From positions 24,257 to 88,256 of the forward strand of contig JADKKC010000012.1 in NCBI GenBank assembly GCA_016720685.1: DNA of 64,000 nucleotides. Reading direction: 5' to 3'. This DNA comes from Zoogloea sp. (GTDB lineage: Bacteria; Pseudomonadota; Gammaproteobacteria; Burkholderiales; Rhodocyclaceae). Below are positions 35,508-44,530 of this stretch, piece by piece (the stretch's first letter is position 1; every line of letters starts with the position of its first letter). The position numbers and the translations under genes are program-made. Below the pieces are notes generated by a model, which saw nothing but the letters and a program-made list of their open reading frames with translations, had not been told where the DNA came from and ran no database searches.

Positions 35508-35933
35508 ATGAGCGAGCCCTCATCCTTCCTTGGCCGCGGCTGGGCCTTTCCGCCCGCCTTCGCCAGCGGCGGCGCCCGCATGACCGAGGACGAAGCCGAC
35601 ATCGACGCAAGCCTGCGCATCCTCTTCGGCACCACGCCGGGCGAGCGCTTCCTGCAGCCCAAATACGGCCTCGACATGCACGAACTGATGTTCGAGCCCC
35701 TCAGCACCACCCTGCGCAGCGTGCTCAAGGACCGCATCCTCACCACCGTGCTGGTGTATGAACCGCGCATCCGCGTGCTCGATCTGGTCATCGACGACAG
35801 CCGCATCTTCGACGGCGTGCTCGCGATCCGGCTCGACTACCTGATCCGCAGCACCAACTCCCGCTTCAACCTGGTCTTCCCGTTCTACCTCGGCGAAGCC
35901 ACCGAAGCCCTGCGCGCCACCCGCCGCGGATAA
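35508..35933 (+). CDS. eCIS gp25-like baseplate wedge protein (Pvc9-like)
   Basis: A 141-residue gp25/W family protein (lysozyme-like fold without lysozyme activity), which starts sheath assembly. The family signature EDEADIDASLRILFGTTPGERFLQPKYGLDM is visible as consecutive segments, with the conserved EPR of LVYEPRIRVLDL. It lies seven bases after PAAR. Confidence 0.95.
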   Translation: MSEPSSFLGRGWAFPPAFASGGARMTEDEADIDASLRILFGTTPGERFLQPKYGLDMHELMFEPLSTTLRSVLKDRILTTVLVYEPRIRVLDLVIDDSRIFDGVLAIRLDYLIRSTNSRFNLVFPFYLGEATEALRATRRG

Positions 35934-35938
35934 ACGCC

Positions 35939-38900
35939 ATGAGCCGGCACACCCTCCTCGCCCCGCTGATCGCCGCCCCCGGCACCCGCCAGGCCGACCG
36001 CCACCCGCCCCAGCTCGACCCGGCCCACGCCCCGCTCGACGGCCGCGACGAAACCGCGCTCCTGCTGGCGGCCCGCGCGCTGGCCGGCCAGCTGCGCTAC
36101 TACGGCCACACGCCCGATACGCCCGACGGCAACTGGAGCGAATTCTTCCCTGCGCCCCAACCCGGCGAGCGCCCCGACGACTACCGCGCCCGCCTTGCCG
36201 CGCTGGCCGACACCACCGACGGCAGCCTCGCCCCCCACCTCGCCCTGCTGCTGGCAGTGCTGCGCGTGGCCCGCCACCCGCGGGCGCTGCTGGACGACTT
36301 CACCCGCCGGCACCTCGAATTCCAGCTCCAGACCGCCCTCGGCTTTGAAGCCCGGCCGCCCCAGCCCGACCACGCCCACGTGCTGATCCAGCTCAAGAAA
36401 GGCGCCGCACCCGTCGAAATCCGCCCCGAGCACAGCCTTTCCGCCGGCAAGGACGCCAGCAACACCGAACGCATCTACCGCCCGGTGCGCCCGGTGGTCA
36501 CCAGCCAGGCCAGCGTCGCCCGCCTGTGCGCCACCCTGCACCACGACGGTCGCCTCGGCTTCGCGCCGGTGGCCGATTCCGCCAACGGCCTGGGCGAAAA
36601 ACTGCCCGCCGACGCCCCCGACTGGTCGCCCTTCGGCCTCACCCCCGCCGGCCAGCCCATGCTGCCCGACGCCCCGGTCGGTTTCGCCTTCGCCGCCGCC
36701 GTGCTGCGCCTGGCCGAAGGCGAACGCAAGCTAAGGCTCAGCCTCGGCCTCGCCGGGCTCAATCCCGAAACCCACACCGGCGCGGCCCTCGCCGCCGCCT
36801 TCAGCGCCCGCCTCAGCGGCCCCAAGGGCTGGCTCGGCCCCTTCACGCTCGACGCCTCCAGCGTCAGCGGCGGCAGCTGGAACTTCAGCGTCACCGTTCC
36901 CGCCGGCGCCGCGGCGGTTGTCGACGCGCAGCCCGCCACCCTCGGCCAGCCCTTCCCGGCCGGCCTGCCGGTCATCCAGCTGCTGCTCAACGACAGCGCC
37001 CGCTTCGATCTCGCCGCCGGCCTGCGCCTGCGCCAGGCCAGCATCAAGGTCACGGTAGCCGGCATCCACGGGCTGCAGCTCGAAAGCGAACTCGGCAAGC
37101 TCGACCCCACCAAGGCCTTTCTGCCCTTCGGCCCGCAAGCGGCGCCCGGCACCTGCTTCTACATCGGCTGCCCCGAAGCCCTGGGCAAGCCCCTGTCCGA
37201 TCTGTCGCTGCACCTCGTCTGGCAAAACGCCCCCGCCACCCAGGCCGACCTCACCGCCCGCTACGCCCGCTACAGCGGCCAAAGCAGCCTCGCCTTCGGC
37301 GTAAAAGCCGACGCCGGCTGGGCCGACCTGCGCAGCACGCGCAGCCGCGTGGTCACGCTGGCACCGAGCAGCGATGGCAAGATCGACCTCGGCCCCAACC
37401 TCGACCCGGCGCACGCCCACACCGCCCGCAAGCCCTCGGCCAAGCGCCAGATGCTGCGCGCCGACAGCGCCGCAGCCCGCCGCAAGATCGGCTACGCCCG
37501 GCACCAGCAGCCGATGCAGCCCGACGACGAATCCCGGCCCCTCGACCCCCGCGCCGGCCACATCACCCTCAGCCTCAAGACCGACCTGCTCCACGTGGCC
37601 TGGCGCAGCGAAGCCGTGGCCGCGCTCATCGCCAAACAGCCGGCGCTTGCCGAACCGTGGACGCCCAAGCTGCAATCCATCAGCCTCAATTACACCGCCC
37701 AATCCGGCACCGCCCACCTGGACGACGAGCGCCCCGCCGCCTTCAGCGACGCCGCCGTCGAGTTTTTCCACGTGGATGCCTTCGGCGTGGCCCGCGAGCA
37801 CCTGTGGCTGAACCGCGCCCGCCCCTGGGCCGACCAGGGCGCCCCCAGCCTGCTGCCGCCCCACCCGGCCGCCGGCGAACTGCTGATCGGCATCGCCGGC
37901 AGCGCCGCCGGTGCGCCCCTGAGCCTGCTGTTTCAGGTGGCCGACGGCAGCGCCGACCCGCAGGCCACCAGCCAGACCCTCGCCTGGTCGGTGCTGGCCG
38001 ACAACGCCTGGCGGCCCCTCGCCAGCGGCACCGAACTCACCCTCGACACCACCCGCTCGCTCTGCACCAGCGGCATCGTGGCCATCAACCTGCCCGCCGA
38101 AACCACCACCGACAACACCCGCATGCCGCCTGGGCTGGTGTGGCTGCGCGCCGCCATTCCGGCCCAGCCGGGGGCCGCCTGCCGGCTCGTCGGCGTGCAC
38201 CCCAACGCCGTCGAAGTGGCTTTTGAACACCGGGGCAACGCCGCCAGCCACCTGGCCAGCGCCCTGCCGGCCGGCAGCATCGCGCGTTTTCTGGTGCCGC
38301 CCGCCGGCCTCAAGAGCCTTGCCCAGCCCTACGCCTCCTTCGGCGGGGCGCTGCGCGAAGACGCCGCCGCCCTCGCCCGCCGCGCCACCGAACGCCTGCG
38401 CCACCGGGGCCGCGCCATCAGCCCGCGGGATTTCGAACACCTGGTGCTGCAGGCCTTCCCCGGCGTCGACCGGGTCAAGTGCATCCCCCACGCCCGCCCC
38501 GATTCATGGTTCGCCCCCGGCTACACCACCCTCGTCGTCGTGCCCGACCTGCGCCAGCGCAACGCCGTCGATCCGCTGCAGCCGCGGGTCGACCTCGACA
38601 CCCTCGAACGCATCCGCAGCCACATCCTGGCCCGCGCGGCCATGGGCCTGTCCGAAGCCACCCTCACGGTGAAAAACCCCGGCTACCGCCCGGTGCTGCT
38701 CGATTTCAAGGTGGCCATGCGCCCCGGCTACGCCTTCAGCTACTACCGCCGCGACATCAACGCCGCGCTGGTGCGCGCCCTCTCGCCGTGGGCCTTCGAC
38801 AGCGCCTTTCCCCTGGATTTCGGCGGCCGGGTGATCCGCTCGGCGCTGGTCGATTTCGTTGAAAGCCTCGAATGGGTGGATTACGTCACCGACTTCCGCC

Positions 38901-39007
38901 TCACCCTCGCCGCCCACCCGGCCGGTGACAGCCCGGAACTCGCCCCCGATGCCCCCGACGCCATCCTCGTCTCGGCACCCGAACACCTGATCGAGGAGAT
39001 CCGCTGA
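35939..39007 (+). CDS. eCIS baseplate J-like wedge protein (Pvc11-like)
   Basis: A 1022-residue gp6/gpJ-type baseplate wedge. The N-terminal part (DGRDETALLLAARALAGQLRYY) matches the Pvc11 start. The C-terminal third holds the baseplate-J core: FGGALREDAAALARRATERLRHRGRAISPRDFE, HLVLQAFPGVDRVKCIPHARP and a helix-strand ending DYVTDFRLTL. The stop overlaps the next start by one base (TGATG). Confidence 0.93.
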   Translation: MSRHTLLAPLIAAPGTRQADRHPPQLDPAHAPLDGRDETALLLAARALAGQLRYYGHTPDTPDGNWSEFFPAPQPGERPDDYRARLAALADTTDGSLAPHLALLLAVLRVARHPRALLDDFTRRHLEFQLQTALGFEARPPQPDHAHVLIQLKKGAAPVEIRPEHSLSAGKDASNTERIYRPVRPVVTSQASVARLCATLHHDGRLGFAPVADSANGLGEKLPADAPDWSPFGLTPAGQPMLPDAPVGFAFAAAVLRLAEGERKLRLSLGLAGLNPETHTGAALAAAFSARLSGPKGWLGPFTLDASSVSGGSWNFSVTVPAGAAAVVDAQPATLGQPFPAGLPVIQLLLNDSARFDLAAGLRLRQASIKVTVAGIHGLQLESELGKLDPTKAFLPFGPQAAPGTCFYIGCPEALGKPLSDLSLHLVWQNAPATQADLTARYARYSGQSSLAFGVKADAGWADLRSTRSRVVTLAPSSDGKIDLGPNLDPAHAHTARKPSAKRQMLRADSAAARRKIGYARHQQPMQPDDESRPLDPRAGHITLSLKTDLLHVAWRSEAVAALIAKQPALAEPWTPKLQSISLNYTAQSGTAHLDDERPAAFSDAAVEFFHVDAFGVAREHLWLNRARPWADQGAPSLLPPHPAAGELLIGIAGSAAGAPLSLLFQVADGSADPQATSQTLAWSVLADNAWRPLASGTELTLDTTRSLCTSGIVAINLPAETTTDNTRMPPGLVWLRAAIPAQPGAACRLVGVHPNAVEVAFEHRGNAASHLASALPAGSIARFLVPPAGLKSLAQPYASFGGALREDAAALARRATERLRHRGRAISPRDFEHLVLQAFPGVDRVKCIPHARPDSWFAPGYTTLVVVPDLRQRNAVDPLQPRVDLDTLERIRSHILARAAMGLSEATLTVKNPGYRPVLLDFKVAMRPGYAFSYYRRDINAALVRALSPWAFDSAFPLDFGGRVIRSALVDFVESLEWVDYVTDFRLTLAAHPAGDSPELAPDAPDAILVSAPEHLIEEIR

Positions 39008-41769
39008 TGGCCACCGCCTCCAGCCCGCTCCAGCCGGCCACCCTGTCACGCACGCCCGAGCCCGTCGGCCAGAACGCCGCCGCCCTCCTTGCCGAAGGCC
39101 TCGAACACCTGCGCCGCCTCGCCGGCCAAACCTGGACCGACCACAACATCCACGACCCGGGCATCACCACCCTCGAACTCGTCACCTGGGCCCAGGCCGA
39201 ACTCGGCTACCGGGCCGCGCTGCCGCTCACCGACCTGCTCGCCGCCCCGGCCGACGCCGGCCCCGCCATCGGCGGGCAGTTCCACCGCGCCCGCGACGTG
39301 CTGCCCGGCGCGCCGCTCACCGCCCTCGACTGGCGCAAGCTGCTGATCGACCTCGAAGGCGTCAAAAACGCCTGGATCACCCCGTTCACCCCGCCGCCGC
39401 TCTACGCCGACCGGCTGGCGCGCAAGCTCGACCGCAGCCCGCCGGCCCACGCCCATTACCAGGAAGTCCGCCTGGGCGGCCTGTACCGCGTCGCCATTGA
39501 TTTCATGGACGCCGACAACACCCTGGCCGAGCAGGACATCGTGCTCTCCCGCGTGCGCGCCGCCCTCGAAGCCCACCGCAACCTCGCCGAAGATTTCATC
39601 GCCATCGACCCGGTGCCCACCCAGCGCTTCGCCCTGTGCGCCGAACTCGACCTGGACGCCAGCGCCAGCGTCACCGAAGTGGCCGCCCGCCTGCTTTTCG
39701 ACGCGGCGCAGAGCATTGCGCCGCCGGTGCCCAGCTACAGCCTCGCCCAGATGCGCGCCCGCCCCGGCCCCGACGGCCAGCTGCGCTGCATCGCCGACAT
39801 TTTCGAAGGCCCGGCGCTGACCAACGGCTTCATCGACGAGGCCGACCTCGTCCGCTCCGAACTGCCCGACACCCTGCGCCTGTCCGATCTGATCGGCGTG
39901 CTGATGGACGTGCCCGGCGTGCATGCGATCACCGACATCACGCTCAAGCCCCTCGATGCGTCCGGCAACCCGCAAACCCTCGCCAATCGCTGGCGCGTGC
40001 CGGTGCAGCCCGGCCACCTGCCGCGCCTCGCCATCGACTTCGACGGCGAAACCCCCGCCGGCCGGCTGGTGTTCAGAAAACGCGGCCTGCCCGTGGCCGG
40101 CTGGAACCTCGCCGACATGCCCCCCGGCGTGCGCGCCCGCCTCGACGCCCTGCGCGAAGAAGCCCGCCGCGCCGTGGAAACCCCGCAGCGCGAAGACCTG
40201 CCCCTGCCCGACGGCCGCTGGCGCGACCTCGCGGCCTACCGCTCCGTACAACTGGATTTCCCCGCCCTCTACGGCCTCGGCGAAGCCGGCCTCAGCGGCC
40301 AGCCCGACGCCCAGCGCCAGGCCCAGCTGCTGCAGTTCAAGGCCTGGCTGCTGCTCTTCGACCAGCAGATCGCCAACGATCTCGCCCAGCTCGCCCGCGG
40401 CCGCCACCTGCTATCCGTTCACCCCGGCGATCTGCAGCGGGTTGCCGAGCGCTTCGCCGACCCGCTGCACAGCGCCCGCACCCTTGGCGCGCGCATCGTC
40501 GACAGCGTGCCCGACCACGCCCGGCTCTACCCGGAAGGCGTCACGCCCCAGTCCCTCAGCGTGCTCCAGCAAAGCGCCGACGAAGCCATTGCCCAACAAA
40601 ACCGCTTTCTCGACCACCTGCTGGCGCGCCTTGACGAGGATTTCTCCGAATACGCCGCCGTAATGGCCTCGGCCTTCGACCACAGCGACGCGAAAGTCAT
40701 CGCCGACAAATGCGCCTTTCTGGGTGAAGCCGCCAGCCTCACCGCCAGGCGCGCCCAGGCCTACCCCCAGCACCCGGACGATCCGGCCGATCTCTGGAAC
40801 ACCGACAAGGTCAGCGGCCTCGAACGCCGCCTGGCGCGCCTCCTTGGCATTGCCGATTTCACCCGCCGCAACCTCGGCGCGGTTTCGTACGACACCTACG
40901 CCGAAGTGGACAGCCGCCCCGGCGACAACCCCCACGACGAATACCGCTTCCGCGTGCTGCGCGCCGGCGACAACAAGATCCTGCTTTCATCCACGGTGCA
41001 TTACCCCAGCCGCGAAAGCGCCCGCGCCGCGATGATCCAGGCCATCGAACGCGGCCAGCAGCTCGATCACTACCAGATCATCGACGGCCGCGACGGCAAG
41101 GCCTATTTCCGCGTCACCGCCGCCGACGGCCACGTGCTCGCCCGCCGCAACGAAGGCTTTGCCAGCCTTGAAGCCGCCCGCGCCGAAATGTTCGCCCTCA
41201 CGGCCTACCTGCGTGAGCACTACAGCGGCGAAGGGCTCTACGTCTTCGAAAACATCCTGCTCCGCCCGGCCCTGCAACAGAACGAAGACGGCAGCTACGC
41301 CATCATCGACGACCCGCTGATGCCGATCTGCCTCGATGGCGACTGCACCGATTGCGCCGACGCCGACCCCTATTCGTGGCGCCTCCAGATCGTGCTGCCG
41401 GCCTACGCCGGACGCTTCCAGAACCTGGATTTCCGCCACTTCGTCGAGCACACCATCCGCAGCGAAGTGCCCGCCCACCTGCTGCCCAAGATCTGCTGGG
41501 TGAACGCCGACGACATGGCCCGTTTCGAGCGCGCCTACCGGGACTGGCTCAGCCTCCACGCCGGCCACACCCGCGCCGGCCGACCCGAAAAACTGCAGGC
41601 CATGATCGACGCCCTCACCGGCATCAAGAACGTCTATCCCCAGCGCCACCTCTACAACTGCCTGCCCGAGCCCGACCAGGCCCCGCCGCCGCCCTTCGTG
41701 CTGGGCCGCACCTCGCTGGGCAGCACCCCCGATCATCACGACACCCCCCAAAAAACCGACCATAACTGA
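39007..41769 (+). CDS. eCIS second baseplate wedge protein (Pvc12-like)
   Basis: A 920-residue protein in the position of Pvc12, partner of the J-like wedge. Its start includes the eCIS motif AGQTWTDHNIHDPGITTLELVTWA. Residues about 645-735 carry two tandem units resembling the YegP/DUF1508 fold (FRVLRAGDNKILLSSTVHY and YFRVTAADGHVLARRNEGF, each followed by an SxExARxxM helix). The C-terminal part (YVFENILLRPAL, then RFQNLDFRHFVEHTIRSEVPAHL) is typical. The stop overlaps the proposed ATA start of the next gene. Confidence 0.92.
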   Translation: MATASSPLQPATLSRTPEPVGQNAAALLAEGLEHLRRLAGQTWTDHNIHDPGITTLELVTWAQAELGYRAALPLTDLLAAPADAGPAIGGQFHRARDVLPGAPLTALDWRKLLIDLEGVKNAWITPFTPPPLYADRLARKLDRSPPAHAHYQEVRLGGLYRVAIDFMDADNTLAEQDIVLSRVRAALEAHRNLAEDFIAIDPVPTQRFALCAELDLDASASVTEVAARLLFDAAQSIAPPVPSYSLAQMRARPGPDGQLRCIADIFEGPALTNGFIDEADLVRSELPDTLRLSDLIGVLMDVPGVHAITDITLKPLDASGNPQTLANRWRVPVQPGHLPRLAIDFDGETPAGRLVFRKRGLPVAGWNLADMPPGVRARLDALREEARRAVETPQREDLPLPDGRWRDLAAYRSVQLDFPALYGLGEAGLSGQPDAQRQAQLLQFKAWLLLFDQQIANDLAQLARGRHLLSVHPGDLQRVAERFADPLHSARTLGARIVDSVPDHARLYPEGVTPQSLSVLQQSADEAIAQQNRFLDHLLARLDEDFSEYAAVMASAFDHSDAKVIADKCAFLGEAASLTARRAQAYPQHPDDPADLWNTDKVSGLERRLARLLGIADFTRRNLGAVSYDTYAEVDSRPGDNPHDEYRFRVLRAGDNKILLSSTVHYPSRESARAAMIQAIERGQQLDHYQIIDGRDGKAYFRVTAADGHVLARRNEGFASLEAARAEMFALTAYLREHYSGEGLYVFENILLRPALQQNEDGSYAIIDDPLMPICLDGDCTDCADADPYSWRLQIVLPAYAGRFQNLDFRHFVEHTIRSEVPAHLLPKICWVNADDMARFERAYRDWLSLHAGHTRAGRPEKLQAMIDALTGIKNVYPQRHLYNCLPEPDQAPPPPFVLGRTSLGSTPDHHDTPQKTDHN

Positions 41770-44515
41770 TCCCAAACAGGTCATCTACAGTCTTGGTTCC
41801 GCCCTCGCCACCCAATACGCGGTATTCGAGCGAGACCAGGTTCTCACCCACACCCAGCTCAACGAAGTGGGCACCTGGCTCGACCAGCAGGATCGCCTCT
41901 CGCGCACCAGCCTGTTCGGCACGGGCATCATTACCGGCCTCAAGGCCTCGATGGCCTTCGACGCCCGCTCGGTCACGCTGTCGGCCGGCCTCGGCATCAC
42001 CACCGACGGCGACCTGATCCGCCTGCCCCAAGCCGTACAGCGCAGCCACCTGCGCCCCTACGACGCCACCGCCCCGCTTTACGCGCCGCTGCTCAGCGCC
42101 GGCGCACCCGTCGATATTCTCGAACTCGTACCCACCGACGACCCCCTCGGCACGCCCATCGCCGCCCAGCCCGGCACCCTCGATGGCCGCGTCGTGCTGC
42201 TGCTGATGGAATCCACCCTCAGCGACCCGGATCTATGCACCGGCGACGACTGCGACAACCTGGGCCGCGAAAGCCAGCACCGCCTGCGCATTTTGCTGAT
42301 CCCGCGCCCGCTGGCCGACACCCTCGGCAGCCTCGGCAGCCACGCCGACGCCGCCACCAGGCTCGACGAACTGATGGCCTACCGGCCGCAGATCGACACC
42401 GCCGTCACCTCACCCGGCGATCTCGCCAGGCGCTTCATCCAGGCCGCCCGGCGCACCCTCGCCGGCCTCGACGCCGCCCTTCCCGCCTTCTCCGAAAACT
42501 TCCAGGATCTGCTCATCGAGGTCTTCGGCGCCGACCACACCGGCGCCTGGGGCCAGCGCCTCGCCGACATCGTCAGCGCCGCCGAGCCCGCGGCCGCCCA
42601 GCCCTGCCATGATTTCCTGAAAGATGTCGTCACCAACTGGAACGAACTGCGCCAGGCCCTGCTTGCCGACACCAGCGTGCCGCTGCCCGCCCCCGGCGCC
42701 TTTCCCAAGCACCTGCTGGCCGGCGCCCTGGCCGACCCACAAGCCGCCCGCACACCCTTCTACCCGGCCGCCGGCGACGCCCACGCCCGCGCCGCCGCCG
42801 CCGAAGCCCGCTTCCTGATGCGCCGCATGTCGCTGCTCATCAACCAGTACGCCTCGCCCCTCGAAGCCCAGGTTCGCGTCACCCCCAGCCACGGCGAAGA
42901 CCGCCCCCTGGGCGAGCGGGCCATCCCCTGGTATTACCTCCCGGCCGTCCACGCCGGCTGGAACCGCCAGCTTTCCGAGCGCCGCCTCGCCCACCACAAC
43001 CTCGGCTACCGCGCCATCGACTACGGCGGCAGCCCGCGCGCCCTCGACCCGCTCGCCGGCAGCATCGCCGGCCACAGCTTCTTCCGCATTGAAGGCCACC
43101 TCGGCCGCCCGGTTGCCGACGTCAAAGCCGAACTGCAAACGCTGATCGCCGCGCGCAACCTGCCCTTCGAAGTCCACAGCGTGCTCGCCCACACCGAGAA
43201 AAGACGCCTCATCCCGCGCCTCGGCACCCGCTACACCGACCTCCACCGCTTTCACTACCTGCTGCGCCAGGACGTGGACCTGCGCCTCGACGAGAGCAAG
43301 CTCTACGCCGACAAGTTCGTCGCCAACCTCCAGGTGGCCGTGGACAGCAAGGACATCCCGGCCAGCACCGACACCGGCATCAACGTGCTCGGCTCGGCCG
43401 ACACCGCCCGCAAGGCGGTTCTCAAGCTCAACGACAAGGCCAAGCTCTCGCTGCAAAAGCAAACCTACAGCGCCTACCGCAGCAGCACCGAAGAAACCCG
43501 CTGGAACAGCGACATCGCCGAAACCCTCGGCTCGGTGGGCAACACCCGCGCCGACCTGGGCAAGCTCGCCCGCAGCGACTTCGCCTCGCCCCTCGATTCG
43601 CTGATCCAGACCACCCACCCGCTGTGGCTGGACTGGCTGGACGATCTCATCGTCGCCAAGGACGACAAGGCCGACGACAAGCTGCTGCTGTCCCGCTTTG
43701 CCGCCGACCACCCCGGGCTCGATCACCTGGGCGGCGCCTGGCGCGGCGGCACCTTCATCCTGGTGTACGACGACACCGCCCGCGTCGTGGGCGACTTCAC
43801 CGTGGCCTACCCCTGCGCCGAAATCGACGAGCCCGAGCCCGTCGAACCGCCCCTCACGCGGCCGCCCCAGCGCCGCCCGCCGCCCATCCTCGAACCGATC
43901 AAGGTGGTGCGGCCGGTCGACCTGGTGGTCGGCTCGCTGGTCACCGAAAGCGTCACCAGCCGCTTCGATGTGGCCAGGCAGCAGCTCGAAGCCACCGTCA
44001 ACGCCGGCCAGGCCGAAGTCACCAAGCAGCTCGCCAACCAGACGGCCAGCGTCGAAGGCCTGGTGAAGGGCGTGTTCAGCACCCGCGCCGCCACCGGCTC
44101 CGATGTGGTGCTGCCGGGCAAAACCGTCGCCACCGGCGACACCGTGCTCGACCAGATGGTCCGGGACGTGGACTACAAGCGCCAGCAGGTGCAAACCCTC
44201 GTCGAACTCACGTCGCGGGGCGATCTCAGCGAAACCTCGCGCATCCAGGCCCAGGTCATGCTCGTCAAGGCCCAGGCCGAACTCGGCAGCGCCGTTGCCG
44301 ACACCACCGAGCACGTGGTCAAGCAGGGCGTGGATACCACCACCGGCACCACGGCCGGCGTCGCTTCCATCCTTGCCACCGGCACGATGTACGTCACCGA
44401 CACCACTGCCGCCAGCACCCTCGGCACCCGCCTCGACACCCTCAAAACAGGCAGCACCGGCACCCAGACCGTGCTCATCACCAACCTGCAAAGCTTCGGC
44501 AGGCTCAAGCGCTGA
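41762..44515 (+). CDS. Large eCIS protein of unknown function, ATA start proposed
   Basis: An approximately 917-residue protein in the place where fibre genes (pvc13) often lie. The first standard start, GTG 41867, would delete conserved sequence: the upstream frame reads TDPKQVIYSLGSALATQYAV then FERDQVLTHTQLNEVGTWLD, a motif I associate with large unnamed eCIS proteins. The ATA at 41762, overlapping the Pvc12 stop, is the only plausible initiator. No ribosome-binding site is visible, so re-initiation is assumed. Features: CTGDDCDN Cys pair near residue 160, a Pro-rich hinge (PPLTRPPQRRPPP) near 700, then a long helical C-terminal region ending in Thr-rich sequence. No fibre repeats or known receptor-binding domain were seen. 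Confidence 0.8.
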   Translation: MTDPKQVIYSLGSALATQYAVFERDQVLTHTQLNEVGTWLDQQDRLSRTSLFGTGIITGLKASMAFDARSVTLSAGLGITTDGDLIRLPQAVQRSHLRPYDATAPLYAPLLSAGAPVDILELVPTDDPLGTPIAAQPGTLDGRVVLLLMESTLSDPDLCTGDDCDNLGRESQHRLRILLIPRPLADTLGSLGSHADAATRLDELMAYRPQIDTAVTSPGDLARRFIQAARRTLAGLDAALPAFSENFQDLLIEVFGADHTGAWGQRLADIVSAAEPAAAQPCHDFLKDVVTNWNELRQALLADTSVPLPAPGAFPKHLLAGALADPQAARTPFYPAAGDAHARAAAAEARFLMRRMSLLINQYASPLEAQVRVTPSHGEDRPLGERAIPWYYLPAVHAGWNRQLSERRLAHHNLGYRAIDYGGSPRALDPLAGSIAGHSFFRIEGHLGRPVADVKAELQTLIAARNLPFEVHSVLAHTEKRRLIPRLGTRYTDLHRFHYLLRQDVDLRLDESKLYADKFVANLQVAVDSKDIPASTDTGINVLGSADTARKAVLKLNDKAKLSLQKQTYSAYRSSTEETRWNSDIAETLGSVGNTRADLGKLARSDFASPLDSLIQTTHPLWLDWLDDLIVAKDDKADDKLLLSRFAADHPGLDHLGGAWRGGTFILVYDDTARVVGDFTVAYPCAEIDEPEPVEPPLTRPPQRRPPPILEPIKVVRPVDLVVGSLVTESVTSRFDVARQQLEATVNAGQAEVTKQLANQTASVEGLVKGVFSTRAATGSDVVLPGKTVATGDTVLDQMVRDVDYKRQQVQTLVELTSRGDLSETSRIQAQVMLVKAQAELGSAVADTTEHVVKQGVDTTTGTTAGVASILATGTMYVTDTTAASTLGTRLDTLKTGSTGTQTVLITNLQSFGRLKR

Positions 44516-44530
44516 AGCGGGGGCACCCAC

